The notes below the pieces were generated by a model. That model saw nothing but the letters and a program-made list of their open reading frames with translations. It searched no databases and had not been told where the DNA came from. From positions 244,260 to 308,259 of the forward strand of contig NZ_JBANET010000004.1 in the NCBI RefSeq assembly GCF_037026685.1: DNA of 64,000 bases, written 5' to 3'. This document shows positions 8,260 through 16,644 of the stretch, piece after piece. The translations under genes were made by a program, and so were the position numbers. Source of the stretch: Orrella sp037026685 (GTDB taxonomy: Bacteria; Pseudomonadota; Gammaproteobacteria; Burkholderiales; Burkholderiaceae_B). Within the stretch, counting starts at the first letter, position 1. Each line of letters starts with the position of its first letter.

Positions 8260-9303
8260 ATGAAGAAACCGCCGATTCCTGCGGACGAAATTGAACGCCA
8301 GCGCGCGGTGGACGACCTGCTGCTGCGCGATGCCGCCCTGCGCGAGAGCCTGCAGCGGGTGGTCCAGGTGCTGCACATGACCTGCAAGCCGCGCATGGCG
8401 GCGTTGACCGTCATCGACGGCGACATGCAGCGCGTGATCAACCGCGTGGGCACGAGCCTGAGCGAAAGCTCGCGCGATATCGCCTTTTGCAGCCATGCCA
8501 TTTTGTCCGACGAGATCATGGTGGTGCAGGATGCGCGCAACGACGAACGGTTCCACGACAATCCGATGGTGACCGCGGCGGTCGATCCGATCCGCCACTA
8601 TGCCGGCGTGCCGATCCGCGGGCGCGGGGGCAAGCGCGTGGGCGTGCTGTGCATGATGGACAGCACGCCGCACGAACTGGCGGATGCTTCCCGGCAAATG
8701 CTGATCGAGCTGGGCGCCGTGGTGCAAGACCTGATACGCCTGCACGGCCAGACCCTCTACGATCCGCTGAGCGGGGCCTACCAGCGCAAGCTGCTCAAGC
8801 CCTTGCTGGGCCGCGAATGGCTGCGCGCCGATACGCGCGATGCCCCGCTCGCGCTGCTGGCGTTCAACCTGGATTGCTTTCGCGATTTCAACGAGCGCTA
8901 CGGGTTCTCCGAGGGCGACCGCTGCCTGCAGGTGTGCGCGGGCCTGTTGCGCGATGCGCGGCGACAGGCCGGCGACGCGGTGATCCGCACCGGCGGCGAG
9001 GAGTTCCTCATGGTGCTGGCCGATGCCGACGCCGCGCAGGCGCTGCAGGTGGCCGAGGCCGTGCGCCTGCAACTGCACAAGGCCAAGCTCGCGCACGACG
9101 GCCGGCCGGCCGACCGGCTCACGGCGAGCATCGGCGTGCTTTCGCTCCAGCCCGGCCAGGACCGCGTCATGCCCGTGCAGGCCATGATGACCGTGGCCCA
9201 GGCCTTGGCGCACGCCAAGCGCAGCGGCAAGGATTGCATCGCCTCGGTCGCCCTGGGCGGCGCGCCGCAGGTGCACATCTGCGCCGAATACGAGCCGGAT
9301 TGA
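8260..9303 (+). CDS. GAF-GGDEF diguanylate cyclase
   Basis: 347 residues, soluble. Residues ~20-165 look like a GAF sensor domain (ESSRDIAFCSHAIL, YAGVPIRGRGGKRVGVLCMM). Residues ~170-335 are a GGDEF domain whose active-site loop reads RTGGEEF at 243-249, so the signature is intact and c-di-GMP synthesis is expected. The usual RxxD inhibitory site five residues earlier reads QAGD, so product inhibition may be absent. There are no membrane segments. It stands alone between the stress genes and the Mn riboswitch gene. Confidence 0.88.
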   Translation: MKKPPIPADEIERQRAVDDLLLRDAALRESLQRVVQVLHMTCKPRMAALTVIDGDMQRVINRVGTSLSESSRDIAFCSHAILSDEIMVVQDARNDERFHDNPMVTAAVDPIRHYAGVPIRGRGGKRVGVLCMMDSTPHELADASRQMLIELGAVVQDLIRLHGQTLYDPLSGAYQRKLLKPLLGREWLRADTRDAPLALLAFNLDCFRDFNERYGFSEGDRCLQVCAGLLRDARRQAGDAVIRTGGEEFLMVLADADAAQALQVAEAVRLQLHKAKLAHDGRPADRLTASIGVLSLQPGQDRVMPVQAMMTVAQALAHAKRSGKDCIASVALGGAPQVHICAEYEPD

Positions 9304-9334
9304 GCCCACGCAAGGCATGGGTCCGGCCTTAGGC

Positions 9335-9340
9335 TACAAT
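9335..9340 (+). promoter_or_regulatory. Candidate -10 box before the Mn riboswitch
   Basis: TACAAT about 13 bases upstream of the first conserved base of the riboswitch (GGGGAGTAGCC at 9353). No good TTGACA-like -35 is seen at the right distance, so this is only a candidate. Confidence 0.4.
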
Positions 9341-9349
9341 CGCCGGGTC

Positions 9350-9446
9350 TTTGGGGAGTAGCCTCCTTCCTTCCAGAGGGACCTGCGTCAACACACTTGT
9401 CCATTACGGGCATGGCGCAGGTGGTGCCCGTGCTTGGCGAGACCAT
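9350..9446 (+). ncRNA. yybP-ykoY (Mn2+) riboswitch
   Basis: The leader of the UPF0016 gene contains the conserved segments of the yybP-ykoY aptamer: GGGGAGTAGCC at 9353, GCGTCAACAC at ~9385, and the closing GGCGAGACC at ~9436. The first and last pair to form P1 and the L1 loop, and the middle region can fold into a long helical leg. This class binds Mn2+ and turns on exporter genes. Boundaries are approximate. Confidence 0.82.
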
Positions 9447-9491
9447 CGACCGCGTTGCCTCCAGCTGGCCGGAGGGCGGCGCGGTCGTTTT
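9447..9491 (+). terminator. Riboswitch expression-platform hairpin
   Basis: CGACCGCG (9447-9454) pairs with CGCGGTCG (9480-9487), with partly complementary GCCTCC/GGAGGGC inside, and is followed by TTTT (9488-9491). It starts exactly where the aptamer ends and stops 26 bases before the GTG start. This suggests a terminator that folds when Mn2+ is absent; the switching partner was not worked out. Confidence 0.65.
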
Positions 9492-9517
9492 GCGTCCGTC
9501 CGGCCGGAGTCATCTAC

Positions 9518-10090
9518 GTGGAAGCTTTCCTGGTATCGACCGGAGTCGTGGCCCTGGCCGAGATGGGCGACAAGACCCAGCTCCTGTCCCTCATGCTGGC
9601 GGCCCGTTTTCGCCGCCCTCTGCCCATCATCCTGGGCATCCTCGTGGCTACCCTGGTCAATCATGCCTTTGCCGGCGCCATCGGCGCGTGGGTGACGCAG
9701 CGGCTGGGGCCGGACGTCATGCGCTGGGTGCTGGGCCTGTCTTTCCTCGTCATGGCTGTCTGGACCCTGATCCCTGACAAGCTCGACGCGCAAGGCGGCC
9801 AGGAGCACCGGCTGTTCGGCGTTTTCGGCACGACGGCAGTGGCCTTCTTCCTGGCCGAAATGGGAGACAAGACGCAGGTCGCCACCGTGGCGCTGGCCGC
9901 GCAGTATGCCGCCTTCGGCGCGGTGGTGGTGGGCACCACCCTGGGCATGATGCTGGCCAACGTGCCCGCGGTGCTGCTGGGCGAGCGGGTCACGCGCAAG
10001 GTGCCCATCGGGGCCATCCACGCGGTGGCCGCGGCGATCTTCCTGGTGCTGGGGCTGATGGCCCTGTTCGACGTGGGGAACCTCATATGA
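9518..10090 (+). CDS. UPF0016 (GDT1/TMEM165) family Mn2+ exporter
   Basis: 190 residues, six predicted membrane helices in two homologous halves, each with the family motif EMGDKTQ (residues ~15-21 and 114-120). These acidic motifs bind the transported cation in the UPF0016/GDT1 family (Mn2+ and/or Ca2+ against H+). The GTG at 9518 was chosen because CGGAG lies just upstream and the first motif then falls in helix 1. The Mn2+ riboswitch upstream supports manganese as the substrate. It overlaps the next gene by 4 bases. Confidence 0.9.
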   Translation: MEAFLVSTGVVALAEMGDKTQLLSLMLAARFRRPLPIILGILVATLVNHAFAGAIGAWVTQRLGPDVMRWVLGLSFLVMAVWTLIPDKLDAQGGQEHRLFGVFGTTAVAFFLAEMGDKTQVATVALAAQYAAFGAVVVGTTLGMMLANVPAVLLGERVTRKVPIGAIHAVAAAIFLVLGLMALFDVGNLI

Positions 10091-10905
10091 GCGGACAGGC
10101 CCTGCCAGCCGAGCTGCGCGCCGCGGCCCTGCATGCCTTGCAGCAGGACGATGCCCAGGCCAAGGTGGCGGCGGTGCAGCGCCTGGACAGCGGCGGCCTG
10201 GTCGATCCGCTGGCCGGCCTGCAGCCCAGCCGTCCCTTGCCCGGTCGTCCGGCGCGGCCCGAGCTGGTGGCGCCGGCCAAGGTGCGCCAGCGCTCGCTGG
10301 GCAGCGCCCAGGGCCGGGCCGCGCTGGTCCACGCCTTGGCGCACATCGAGTTCAATGCCATCAACCTGGCGCTGGACATCATGTGGCGTTTCGCGGGCAT
10401 GCCGCCGGCCTTCTATCGCCAGTGGGCGACGGTCGCGGCCGAGGAGGCCATGCACTTCGGCCTGCTGTGCGGCCACTTGCGGACGCTGGGCCACGCGTAT
10501 GGCGATTTCCCGGCCCATGACGGGCTTTGGGACATGGCCGAGAAAACGAGCGGCGACCTGCTGGCCCGGCTGGCGCTGGTGCCGCGCACCCTGGAGGCGC
10601 GCGGCCTGGACGCCTCGCCCTTGATCCGCGAGAAGCTGGCCCAGGCCGGCGATGCCGGCGGCGCGGCCATCCTGGACATCATCCTGCGCGACGAGATCGG
10701 CCACGTGGCCGTGGGCAACCACTGGTTCGGCCATCTGTGCCGCGAGCGCGGCGAGGATCCTGTCCTGGCCTATGCGCGCGTGGCGGCGCGCTACGATGCG
10801 CCAAGGCCCAAGGGGCCTTTCAACCTGCAGGCCCGGCGCGCCGCCGGTTTTACCGAAGCCGAACTGCAGTGGCTGCTGCAGGAGCAGGCCCGCGCGCCGG
10901 GCTGA
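10087..10905 (+). CDS. DUF455 family ferritin-like protein
   Basis: 272 residues. The helical core carries likely di-metal ligands in ferritin-like spacing: HALAHIEFNAI, AAEEAMHFGLL and RDEIGHVAVGNHW. This matches the DUF455 family, related to the ferritin/MiaE superfamily. No function is established for the family. It overlaps the Mn exporter gene by an ATGA and so is probably under the same riboswitch, suggesting a link with metal (Mn/Fe) status. Confidence 0.82.
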   Translation: MSGQALPAELRAAALHALQQDDAQAKVAAVQRLDSGGLVDPLAGLQPSRPLPGRPARPELVAPAKVRQRSLGSAQGRAALVHALAHIEFNAINLALDIMWRFAGMPPAFYRQWATVAAEEAMHFGLLCGHLRTLGHAYGDFPAHDGLWDMAEKTSGDLLARLALVPRTLEARGLDASPLIREKLAQAGDAGGAAILDIILRDEIGHVAVGNHWFGHLCRERGEDPVLAYARVAARYDAPRPKGPFNLQARRAAGFTEAELQWLLQEQARAPG

Positions 10906-11021
10906 ACCGGCGCGCCCCTTGTCCGGGACGGCGCGATGCTCGCAGCCTTGAGGCTGTCGCTTGCCCGCGTCCCGGGCAGGCCCGTTACACTTGGACGGCC
11001 TTTTTTCCTAGCCGGCCTGCC

Positions 11022-12737
11022 ATGCTGACCGACCTTCCGTCTTCCGCCTGCGGCAACGGGGCCTTCGATGCGCCGCCGGCCCCTCCCTCGCCGGACATGG
11101 CCTGGCGGCAATCCCCTTGCGCTGCCTTCATTTGCGATCCGCAAGGGGTTTTCACGCACGTGAACGAGGCTTTCGAAGCGTTGACCGGTCATACGGCCGC
11201 CGAGCTGGCGGGCCGGCTGCGCCACACGGACCTGCTGCGCGACTGTCCCGAGCGCGCCGGCCCGGCGCTGGCGGCGTGGGCAGGGCAGGGCGGCGCCGCG
11301 CCGCTGCACCGCGCGTGTACCTGCCGGCACAAGAACGGCAGCCGTTTGCCCCTGATGTTGGCCATGCGGCCCGCGCACGATGCGCAAGGGCGCTGTTGCG
11401 GCCTGCTGGGTACGCTGCTGCCGCGGGACGAGGCATCGCCCGACCTGTCCCTGCTATGGCGCCTGCCCGAGCACCGCGCCGGGGCCGGCCTGCCCAACCA
11501 GACCTGGCTGGAAGAGCGCCTGGCGCTGAAGATAGCGCGCAGCCGGCAGGGCCAGGGCCGTTTTCTGCTGGCGCTGATCGAGGCGGACAAGCTGGACCGC
11601 GTGCGCGATTCGCTGGGCGCCGAGGCCCTGGCGTCCACGCTGGGCATGGTGGCGGCCCGGCTGCGCGCGCTGCTCGGACCCGGAGAGAGCCTGGCCTGCG
11701 TGGACGAGAGCCGGTTCGCGGTACTGAGCGAGGCGCACGAGGACGATTTCGCGCACCGGGTGCGCCAGTGGCTCAGGCAGCTTGCCTTGCCCTGCGGCGG
11801 CGGCGCGCTGGCCTTGCGCCTGACCGCCAGCGCCGGCTTGTGCCGGGGCGAGGGCACGGCCGAGCCCGCCGCCTTGCTGCGCCGCGCCAGCCTGGCGTTG
11901 GCCGCGGCGCGCCAGGACGGCGGCGGGCAGCTGCGCTGGTTCGAGCCGGGCATGCAATCGCGCGCGGTCGGCCGCCTGGAACTGGAGAGCCTGCTGCGCG
12001 CGGGCCTGGACAAGCAGGAGTTCAGGCTGGTGTTCCAGCCCCAGCTGCACCTGGCCTCGGGCGAGATCCGGCTGATGGAGGCGCTGGTTCGCTGGCAGCA
12101 TCCGGTCCGCGGCACCGTCAGTCCCGCCGAGTTCATCCCCGTAGCCGAGCAAAGCGGCCTGATCCTGGACCTGGGCGCCTGGGTGATGGACCAGGCTTGC
12201 CGCCAGGCCAGCCAGCTGCTGCGCAAGCTGGGCAGCACGCCCATGGTGTCGGTCAATGTCTCGCCCGTGCAGTTCCAGAACCAGGACCTGCCCCAGGTGG
12301 TGCAGCGTTGCCTGCAGGCTCACGGGCTGCAGGGCAGGCACCTGGAGATCGAGCTGACCGAGGGCGTGCTGCTGGGCGATACCGAGGCTGCGCTGCAGAC
12401 GCTGGATGCCTTGCGCGAACTGGGCGTGAGCGTGGCCATCGACGATTTCGGCACCGGCTATTCCAGCCTGGCCTACCTGACGCGCATGCGGGCCGACCGC
12501 CTGAAGATAGACCGTTCCTTCATCGTGCGCATGCTGCACGATACGCGCAGCGCCGCCATCGTCAGCGCCGTCATCGCCATGGCGCACGCGCTGGGGCTGC
12601 GGGTAACCGCCGAAGGGGTGGAGACGCAGGAGCAGGCCGACAAGCTGCAGCAGATGGGCTGCGACGAAGTGCAGGGCTATTGGTTCTCGCGGCCCTTGGC
12701 AGCCGAGGCCCTGGCCCACGTGCTGGCGCCGCTCTAG
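11022..12737 (+). CDS. PAS-GGDEF(degenerate)-EAL c-di-GMP phosphodiesterase
   Basis: 571 residues, no membrane helix. Residues ~30-140 form a PAS-like sensor (FICDPQGVFTHVNEAFEALTG). Residues ~155-305 are a GGDEF-like domain whose signature has decayed to VDESRF (~227-232), so cyclase activity is unlikely. Residues ~320-570 are an EAL domain with intact metal and catalytic residues: EAL at 353, N in VSVNVSPVQF, ELTEG, DDFGTGYSSL (D474, D475), K in LKIDRSF and E in AEGVETQEQ. It should cleave c-di-GMP. The ATG follows a 115-base gap. Confidence 0.88.
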   Translation: MLTDLPSSACGNGAFDAPPAPPSPDMAWRQSPCAAFICDPQGVFTHVNEAFEALTGHTAAELAGRLRHTDLLRDCPERAGPALAAWAGQGGAAPLHRACTCRHKNGSRLPLMLAMRPAHDAQGRCCGLLGTLLPRDEASPDLSLLWRLPEHRAGAGLPNQTWLEERLALKIARSRQGQGRFLLALIEADKLDRVRDSLGAEALASTLGMVAARLRALLGPGESLACVDESRFAVLSEAHEDDFAHRVRQWLRQLALPCGGGALALRLTASAGLCRGEGTAEPAALLRRASLALAAARQDGGGQLRWFEPGMQSRAVGRLELESLLRAGLDKQEFRLVFQPQLHLASGEIRLMEALVRWQHPVRGTVSPAEFIPVAEQSGLILDLGAWVMDQACRQASQLLRKLGSTPMVSVNVSPVQFQNQDLPQVVQRCLQAHGLQGRHLEIELTEGVLLGDTEAALQTLDALRELGVSVAIDDFGTGYSSLAYLTRMRADRLKIDRSFIVRMLHDTRSAAIVSAVIAMAHALGLRVTAEGVETQEQADKLQQMGCDEVQGYWFSRPLAAEALAHVLAPL

Positions 12738-12835
12738 CGATCCGCTGCGTATAACGCGGCGCGCGGCGCGGGCAAGCACCCGGGCGGCGCATGCGATAGT
12801 ATCGTGTCCCCTTGTCCGAGCCCGGGAGCATCGCC

Positions 12836-13639
12836 ATGACACTGCAAACGATTCTGCGCCATCTGGCTGGCTGGCTGGCCTGCCTGCTGGCGCTGGGCGC
12901 CGCCCAGGCACAGCCCTTGCGCATAGGCGTCATCCCCAGCGTGGCCAACGAAGCCACCGAGATCGCCATCGAACAGGCGCGCCAGCAAGGGCTGGACGTG
13001 CGGCTGGTGGAATTCAGCGACTGGGTGCTGCCCAATATTGCCGTGGCCGACGGTTCGGTGGACGCCAACTTCTTCCAGCACGAGCCCTTCATGCTGCAGT
13101 TCAACCGCAATCGCGGCGCGAACCTGCAAGCCATCGCCTACGGCTATTCCACCACCATCGGGCTGTTCTCCAAGAAGCTCAGGCGCGGCGACGAAATCCC
13201 GCAGGGCGCGACCATCGGCATCCCTTCCGATCCGGTCAACACCAGGCGCGCCCTGCTGCTGCTGCAGTCCATGGGCCTGCTGCAGCTGCGCGAAGGCGTG
13301 GGCCACGAAGCCTCGCAGGCCGACATCGTCGCCAATCCCCGCCGCATCAAGCTGGTGCCCATCGAAGGGGCGCAGGCCGCGCGCACCTTCGACGACGTGA
13401 CCGCATCGGTCACCTATACCACCTTCGCCAAGCACGGCGGCCTGGACGAAAAGGACGGCCTGGCCTTCGACAACACCGATATGGACAGCCTCAAGCGCTA
13501 CGCCATCCGCTGGGTGACCGTGCCCGAGCGCGCCCAGGACCCGCGGCTGCTCAAGTTCATCCAGATCTACCAGCAATCGCCCGAGGTCAAGCAGACCTTG
13601 CGCCGCCTGTATGGCGAGCTGATCGATTTTCCCTGGTAG
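12836..13639 (+). CDS. Orphan MetQ/NlpA-family periplasmic binding protein
   Basis: 267 residues. The signal peptide ends in AAQAQ, followed directly by the mature fold (LRIGVIPSVANEATEIAIEQ). The motifs FSDWVLPNIAVADGSVDANFFQHEPFM and PSDPVNTRRALLLLQ are those of MetQ-type D/L-methionine binding proteins. Unlike classic MetQ lipoproteins there is no clear lipobox Cys at the cleavage site. No metN or metI lies nearby, so it must use a distant permease or be a receptor. GGGAG precedes the ATG. Confidence 0.85.
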   Translation: MTLQTILRHLAGWLACLLALGAAQAQPLRIGVIPSVANEATEIAIEQARQQGLDVRLVEFSDWVLPNIAVADGSVDANFFQHEPFMLQFNRNRGANLQAIAYGYSTTIGLFSKKLRRGDEIPQGATIGIPSDPVNTRRALLLLQSMGLLQLREGVGHEASQADIVANPRRIKLVPIEGAQAARTFDDVTASVTYTTFAKHGGLDEKDGLAFDNTDMDSLKRYAIRWVTVPERAQDPRLLKFIQIYQQSPEVKQTLRRLYGELIDFPW

Positions 13640-13646
13640 CGGCGCC

Positions 13647-14615
13647 ATGAGGGTGCTGGTGACTGGCGCATCGGGCTTCATCGGCGCGCGCCTGGTGCAG
13701 GAGCTGGCCCGGCGGCCTGGCTATGAAGTGCGCGCCGCGCTGCGCCATGCAGGCGCCGCGTCGCTGCCCGAGGGCGTGCAGGCCTGTGCCGTCGGCGAAC
13801 TTTCCGGGGCCACGGATTGGCGTGAAGCCCTGGCGGGCGTCGATTGCGTGGTGCATCTGGCCGGCCGGGCGCACGTGCTCAAGGAGTCCGGCCACGACCC
13901 GCTGCAGGCATTCCGGACTGTCAACACCGCGGCTACGCTGGGCCTGGCCGAGCAGGCCATGCATGCCGGCGTGCGGCGCCTGGTTTTCGTGAGCTCGATC
14001 GGCGTCAATGGCGCCCGCACCGCCGGCATGCCGTTCGATGAGAACGCGCGCTGCCAGCCGGCGGCCGACTATGCCGTGTCGAAGTTCGAGGCGGAGACCG
14101 GCTTGCAGCGGATGCTGGCCGGCCAGGCCATGCAGTGGGTGATCGTGCGCCCGCCGCTGGTGTATGCGGCCCATGCGCCGGGCAATTTCGGCCGGCTGCT
14201 CCGGTGGGTGCGCCGGGGCGTGCCGCTGCCGCTGGCGTCGGTGCGCAACCGGCGCAGCATGGTGGCGCTGGAAAACCTGGTCGATTTTCTGATTGCGGCG
14301 GCCAGCCACCCTGGCGCGGCAAACCAGGTGTTCCTGGTGGCCGACGAAGCGGCCCTGTCAACACCGGCCATCATCCGGACGCTGGCGGCGGGCATGGGCA
14401 GGCCGGCGCGCCTGTTTCCGTTCCCGCCGGCCGGCTTGCGGCTGGGCGCCGCGCTGGTGGGCAAGCCGGCGATGTGCCGGCAATTGTGCGATGACCTGGT
14501 GGTGGATGCTTCCAAGGCCCGCCGCCTGCTGGGGTGGCAGCCAGCCGTGGACGTGCGGGAGGCTTTGCAGGCGGCGGGGCGGCGATATCAAGGTGAGGCA
14601 AGCCACAGTGCCTGA
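13647..14615 (+). CDS. NAD-dependent nucleotide-sugar epimerase/dehydratase
   Basis: 322 residues, extended short-chain dehydrogenase. The Rossmann loop GASGFIGARL is at the N-terminus, a Ser-Ser-Ile motif is in VFVSSIGVNG, and the catalytic pair is in YAVSKFEAE. It resembles the UDP-sugar 4-epimerases/reductases (WbpV/WbpK type) that sit next to WecA-like transferases in O-antigen loci. Its 3' end overlaps the end of the convergent toxin gene by 28 bases. Substrate not determinable from sequence. Confidence 0.85.
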   Translation: MRVLVTGASGFIGARLVQELARRPGYEVRAALRHAGAASLPEGVQACAVGELSGATDWREALAGVDCVVHLAGRAHVLKESGHDPLQAFRTVNTAATLGLAEQAMHAGVRRLVFVSSIGVNGARTAGMPFDENARCQPAADYAVSKFEAETGLQRMLAGQAMQWVIVRPPLVYAAHAPGNFGRLLRWVRRGVPLPLASVRNRRSMVALENLVDFLIAAASHPGAANQVFLVADEAALSTPAIIRTLAAGMGRPARLFPFPPAGLRLGAALVGKPAMCRQLCDDLVVDASKARRLLGWQPAVDVREALQAAGRRYQGEASHSA

Positions 14616-14980
14616 AAATCGAATGAAAGCTGCCGCTGATGGCGGATCGAAAGCAGGAGTACCGAACTGCTGACCCGTGCATACAGCAGCAGGTAATGCG
14701 TCATTACGTACTCGTGCAGCTGGATCTCCCCGGCGAGGGTGCCAAGTTGCTTGTGCAAGCGAGCCATGCTGTTGGCGACCTCGACCGAACGTACGGGGCG
14801 CTCCAGGAGCAAACGGCCCATGCCGGGGAAGTTCTCCAGGTTCGGAATAACGATATCCGTTAACTCGTCCAGCAGCGCATCGAAGGCGTGCGGGACCTCA
14901 GCTTGCGCCAGGAAAGTTTCGATTTCTTCAAGATTTCGCTCGAAGTTGGCGGTGAGTTTGACGGTATGCTGGACTGTCAC
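14588..14980 (-). CDS. Type II toxin, RelE/ParE-like
   Basis: 130 residues from the GTG at 14980 (TVQHTVKLTANFERNLEEIE). The segments ANFERNLEEIETFLAQA, MGRLLLERPV and YLLLYARVSSSVLLLSIRHQ match the RelE/ParE barrel fold (core strands and C-terminal HxR-like end). The start lies 16 bases after the antitoxin stop, so the two are one operon. The frame is open further upstream but there it overlaps the antitoxin. Base composition is visibly lower in GC than the neighbours. It overlaps the 3' end of the epimerase gene. Confidence 0.78.
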   Translation of the reverse strand: MTVQHTVKLTANFERNLEEIETFLAQAEVPHAFDALLDELTDIVIPNLENFPGMGRLLLERPVRSVEVANSMARLHKQLGTLAGEIQLHEYVMTHYLLLYARVSSSVLLLSIRHQRQLSFDFQALWLASP

Positions 14981-14996
14981 GATGCCGTGCTGGGTG

Positions 14997-15299
14997 TCAG
15001 CCAGCGGTCTTGGCAGCACGGCGACGCTTGATGGCGGACAGGGTGCTGTGTGCGTCCTTGACCTTGCCCGCAGCGACATCCGCGAGGCCTCGACCGGCGT
15101 CGTCGAGCAGCAGCAGGTGGATGCGTTCGCGCTCCAACTGGTGGTAGTAGTCCAAACGGTGGGCGTCGATGAGGGCTACGTAGCTCTCGCCGTTCTTGGT
15201 GATGATCTTTTCGGCACCAGCCTTGACTTGGTCGGCCAGTTCAGACAGGTTTGCCCTGGCTTGCGACAGCGGAATCACGTCAACGGCGGAGATAGCCAT
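14997..15299 (-). CDS. Phd/YefM-family antitoxin
   Basis: 100 residues. The N-terminus (MAISAVDVIPLSQARANLSE) is the DNA-binding fold of Phd/YefM antitoxins, and the middle KIITKNGESYVALIDAHRLD is also typical. The charged C-terminal half should bind and neutralise the toxin encoded just downstream. A GGAG precedes the ATG at 15299. A longer frame adds only five residues. Such antitoxins usually repress their own promoter, expected in 15300-15350. Confidence 0.85.
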   Translation of the reverse strand: MAISAVDVIPLSQARANLSELADQVKAGAEKIITKNGESYVALIDAHRLDYYHQLERERIHLLLLDDAGRGLADVAAGKVKDAHSTLSAIKRRRAAKTAG

Positions 15300-15381
15300 A
15301 TCCGGCTCCTTCAAGGCTTGCGCAAAGTTTAGTACATTATACGCGCCCTAAAATTGGCTGGAAAGATGGAAGCGAAGGGAC

Positions 15382-16644
15382 TCACCCCCGCAACTGCCCA
15401 TCGCCTTCCAGCACCCATTTGTAGGTGGTCAGCCCCTCCAGGCCCACCGGCCCGCGCGCATGCAGCCGGTTGGTGGAGATGCCGATCTCGGCGCCCAGGC
15501 CGTATTCGAAGCCGTCGGCAAAGCAGGTGGGCAGGTTCACGTAGACCGAGCTGGAATCGACCTCGCGCTGGAAGCGCCGCGCCGCCGCCAGGTTCTCGGT
15601 GACGATGGATTCGGTGTGGCCCGAACTCCAGCGCGCGATGTGGTCCATGGCCTGCTCGATGCCGTCCACGACCCGGATCGCCAGGACCGGGCCCAGGTAT
15701 TCGGTGGCCCAGTCCTCGTCGGTGGCCGCCAGCGCGCCGGGCAGCAGCTGGCGCGTGCGTTCGCAGCCGCGCAGTTCCACGCCGTGGTCGGCCAGCGCCT
15801 GGCCCAGGCCGGGCAGCAGCGCCGCGGCGACTTTTTCGTGCACCAGCAGCGTTTCCATCGCGCCGCACACGCCGTAGCGATAGGTCTTGGCGTTGAAGGC
15901 GACACGGTGGGCCTTTTGCAGGTCCGCCGCCTCGTCGACGTAGACATGGCAGTTGCCGTCCAGGTGCTTGATCATCGGCACGCGGGCCTCTTCGGCTAGG
16001 CGCTGGATCAATCCCTTGCCCCCGCGCGGTACGATCACATCCACGTATTCGGTCATGGTGACCAGATGGCGCACGGCCTCGCGATCCGCGGTGTCCACCA
16101 CCTGCACCGCGGCCTCGGGCAAGCCGGCGGCCGCCAGGCCTTCCTGGATGACCTTGCCCAGCGCCAGGTTCGAATGCAACGCTTCCTTGCCGCCGCGCAG
16201 GATGGTGGCGTTGCCCGACTTCAGGCACAGCGCCGCGGCATCGATGGTGACGTTGGGACGCGATTCGTAGATGATGCCGATCACCCCCAGGGGCACGCGC
16301 ATCTGTGCCACGCGCATGCCGTTGGGGCGCACGCTCGAGGCCGAGAGGCTGCCCACTGGATCGGGCATGGCGGCGATCTGCTCAAGGCCCAGGGCCATGG
16401 TGTCCAGGGCGCGGTCCGAGAGCGTAAGGCGGTCGAGCAGGGCAGGGGCGAGGTTGCCGGCGCGGGCAGCTTCGAGGTCGCGGGCGTTGGCGGCCTTCAG
16501 GGTGGCGCGCTGGGCTTGCAGCGATCGGGCGATGGCGCGCAGCGCCTGGCTTTTTTCCGCGTCGCTGGCCCGGGCCAGCCGGCGCGAGGTCTCGCGGGCT
16601 CGGCGGCCGATCTGCTGCATCGATTGGTATAACGGGGTAGTCAT
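15382..16644 (-). CDS. proA: Gamma-glutamyl phosphate reductase
   Basis: 420 residues, aldehyde-dehydrogenase fold; NADPH-dependent second step of proline synthesis (glutamyl-5-phosphate to glutamate semialdehyde). The family sequence LGVIGIIYESRPNVTIDAAA, the NADP-loop residues VPRGGKGLIQ and the catalytic Cys260 in RYGVCGAMETLL are present. The start MTTPLYQSMQ gives the usual length. In many related betaproteobacteria proA follows holA directly; here the polysaccharide cluster lies between them. Confidence 0.97.
   Translation of the reverse strand: MTTPLYQSMQQIGRRARETSRRLARASDAEKSQALRAIARSLQAQRATLKAANARDLEAARAGNLAPALLDRLTLSDRALDTMALGLEQIAAMPDPVGSLSASSVRPNGMRVAQMRVPLGVIGIIYESRPNVTIDAAALCLKSGNATILRGGKEALHSNLALGKVIQEGLAAAGLPEAAVQVVDTADREAVRHLVTMTEYVDVIVPRGGKGLIQRLAEEARVPMIKHLDGNCHVYVDEAADLQKAHRVAFNAKTYRYGVCGAMETLLVHEKVAAALLPGLGQALADHGVELRGCERTRQLLPGALAATDEDWATEYLGPVLAIRVVDGIEQAMDHIARWSSGHTESIVTENLAAARRFQREVDSSSVYVNLPTCFADGFEYGLGAEIGISTNRLHARGPVGLEGLTTYKWVLEGDGQLRG

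Noticed and set aside
14588..15079. A longer start for the toxin
   Set aside because: It would lie within the antitoxin gene; the GTG at 14980 begins right at the conserved N-terminus.
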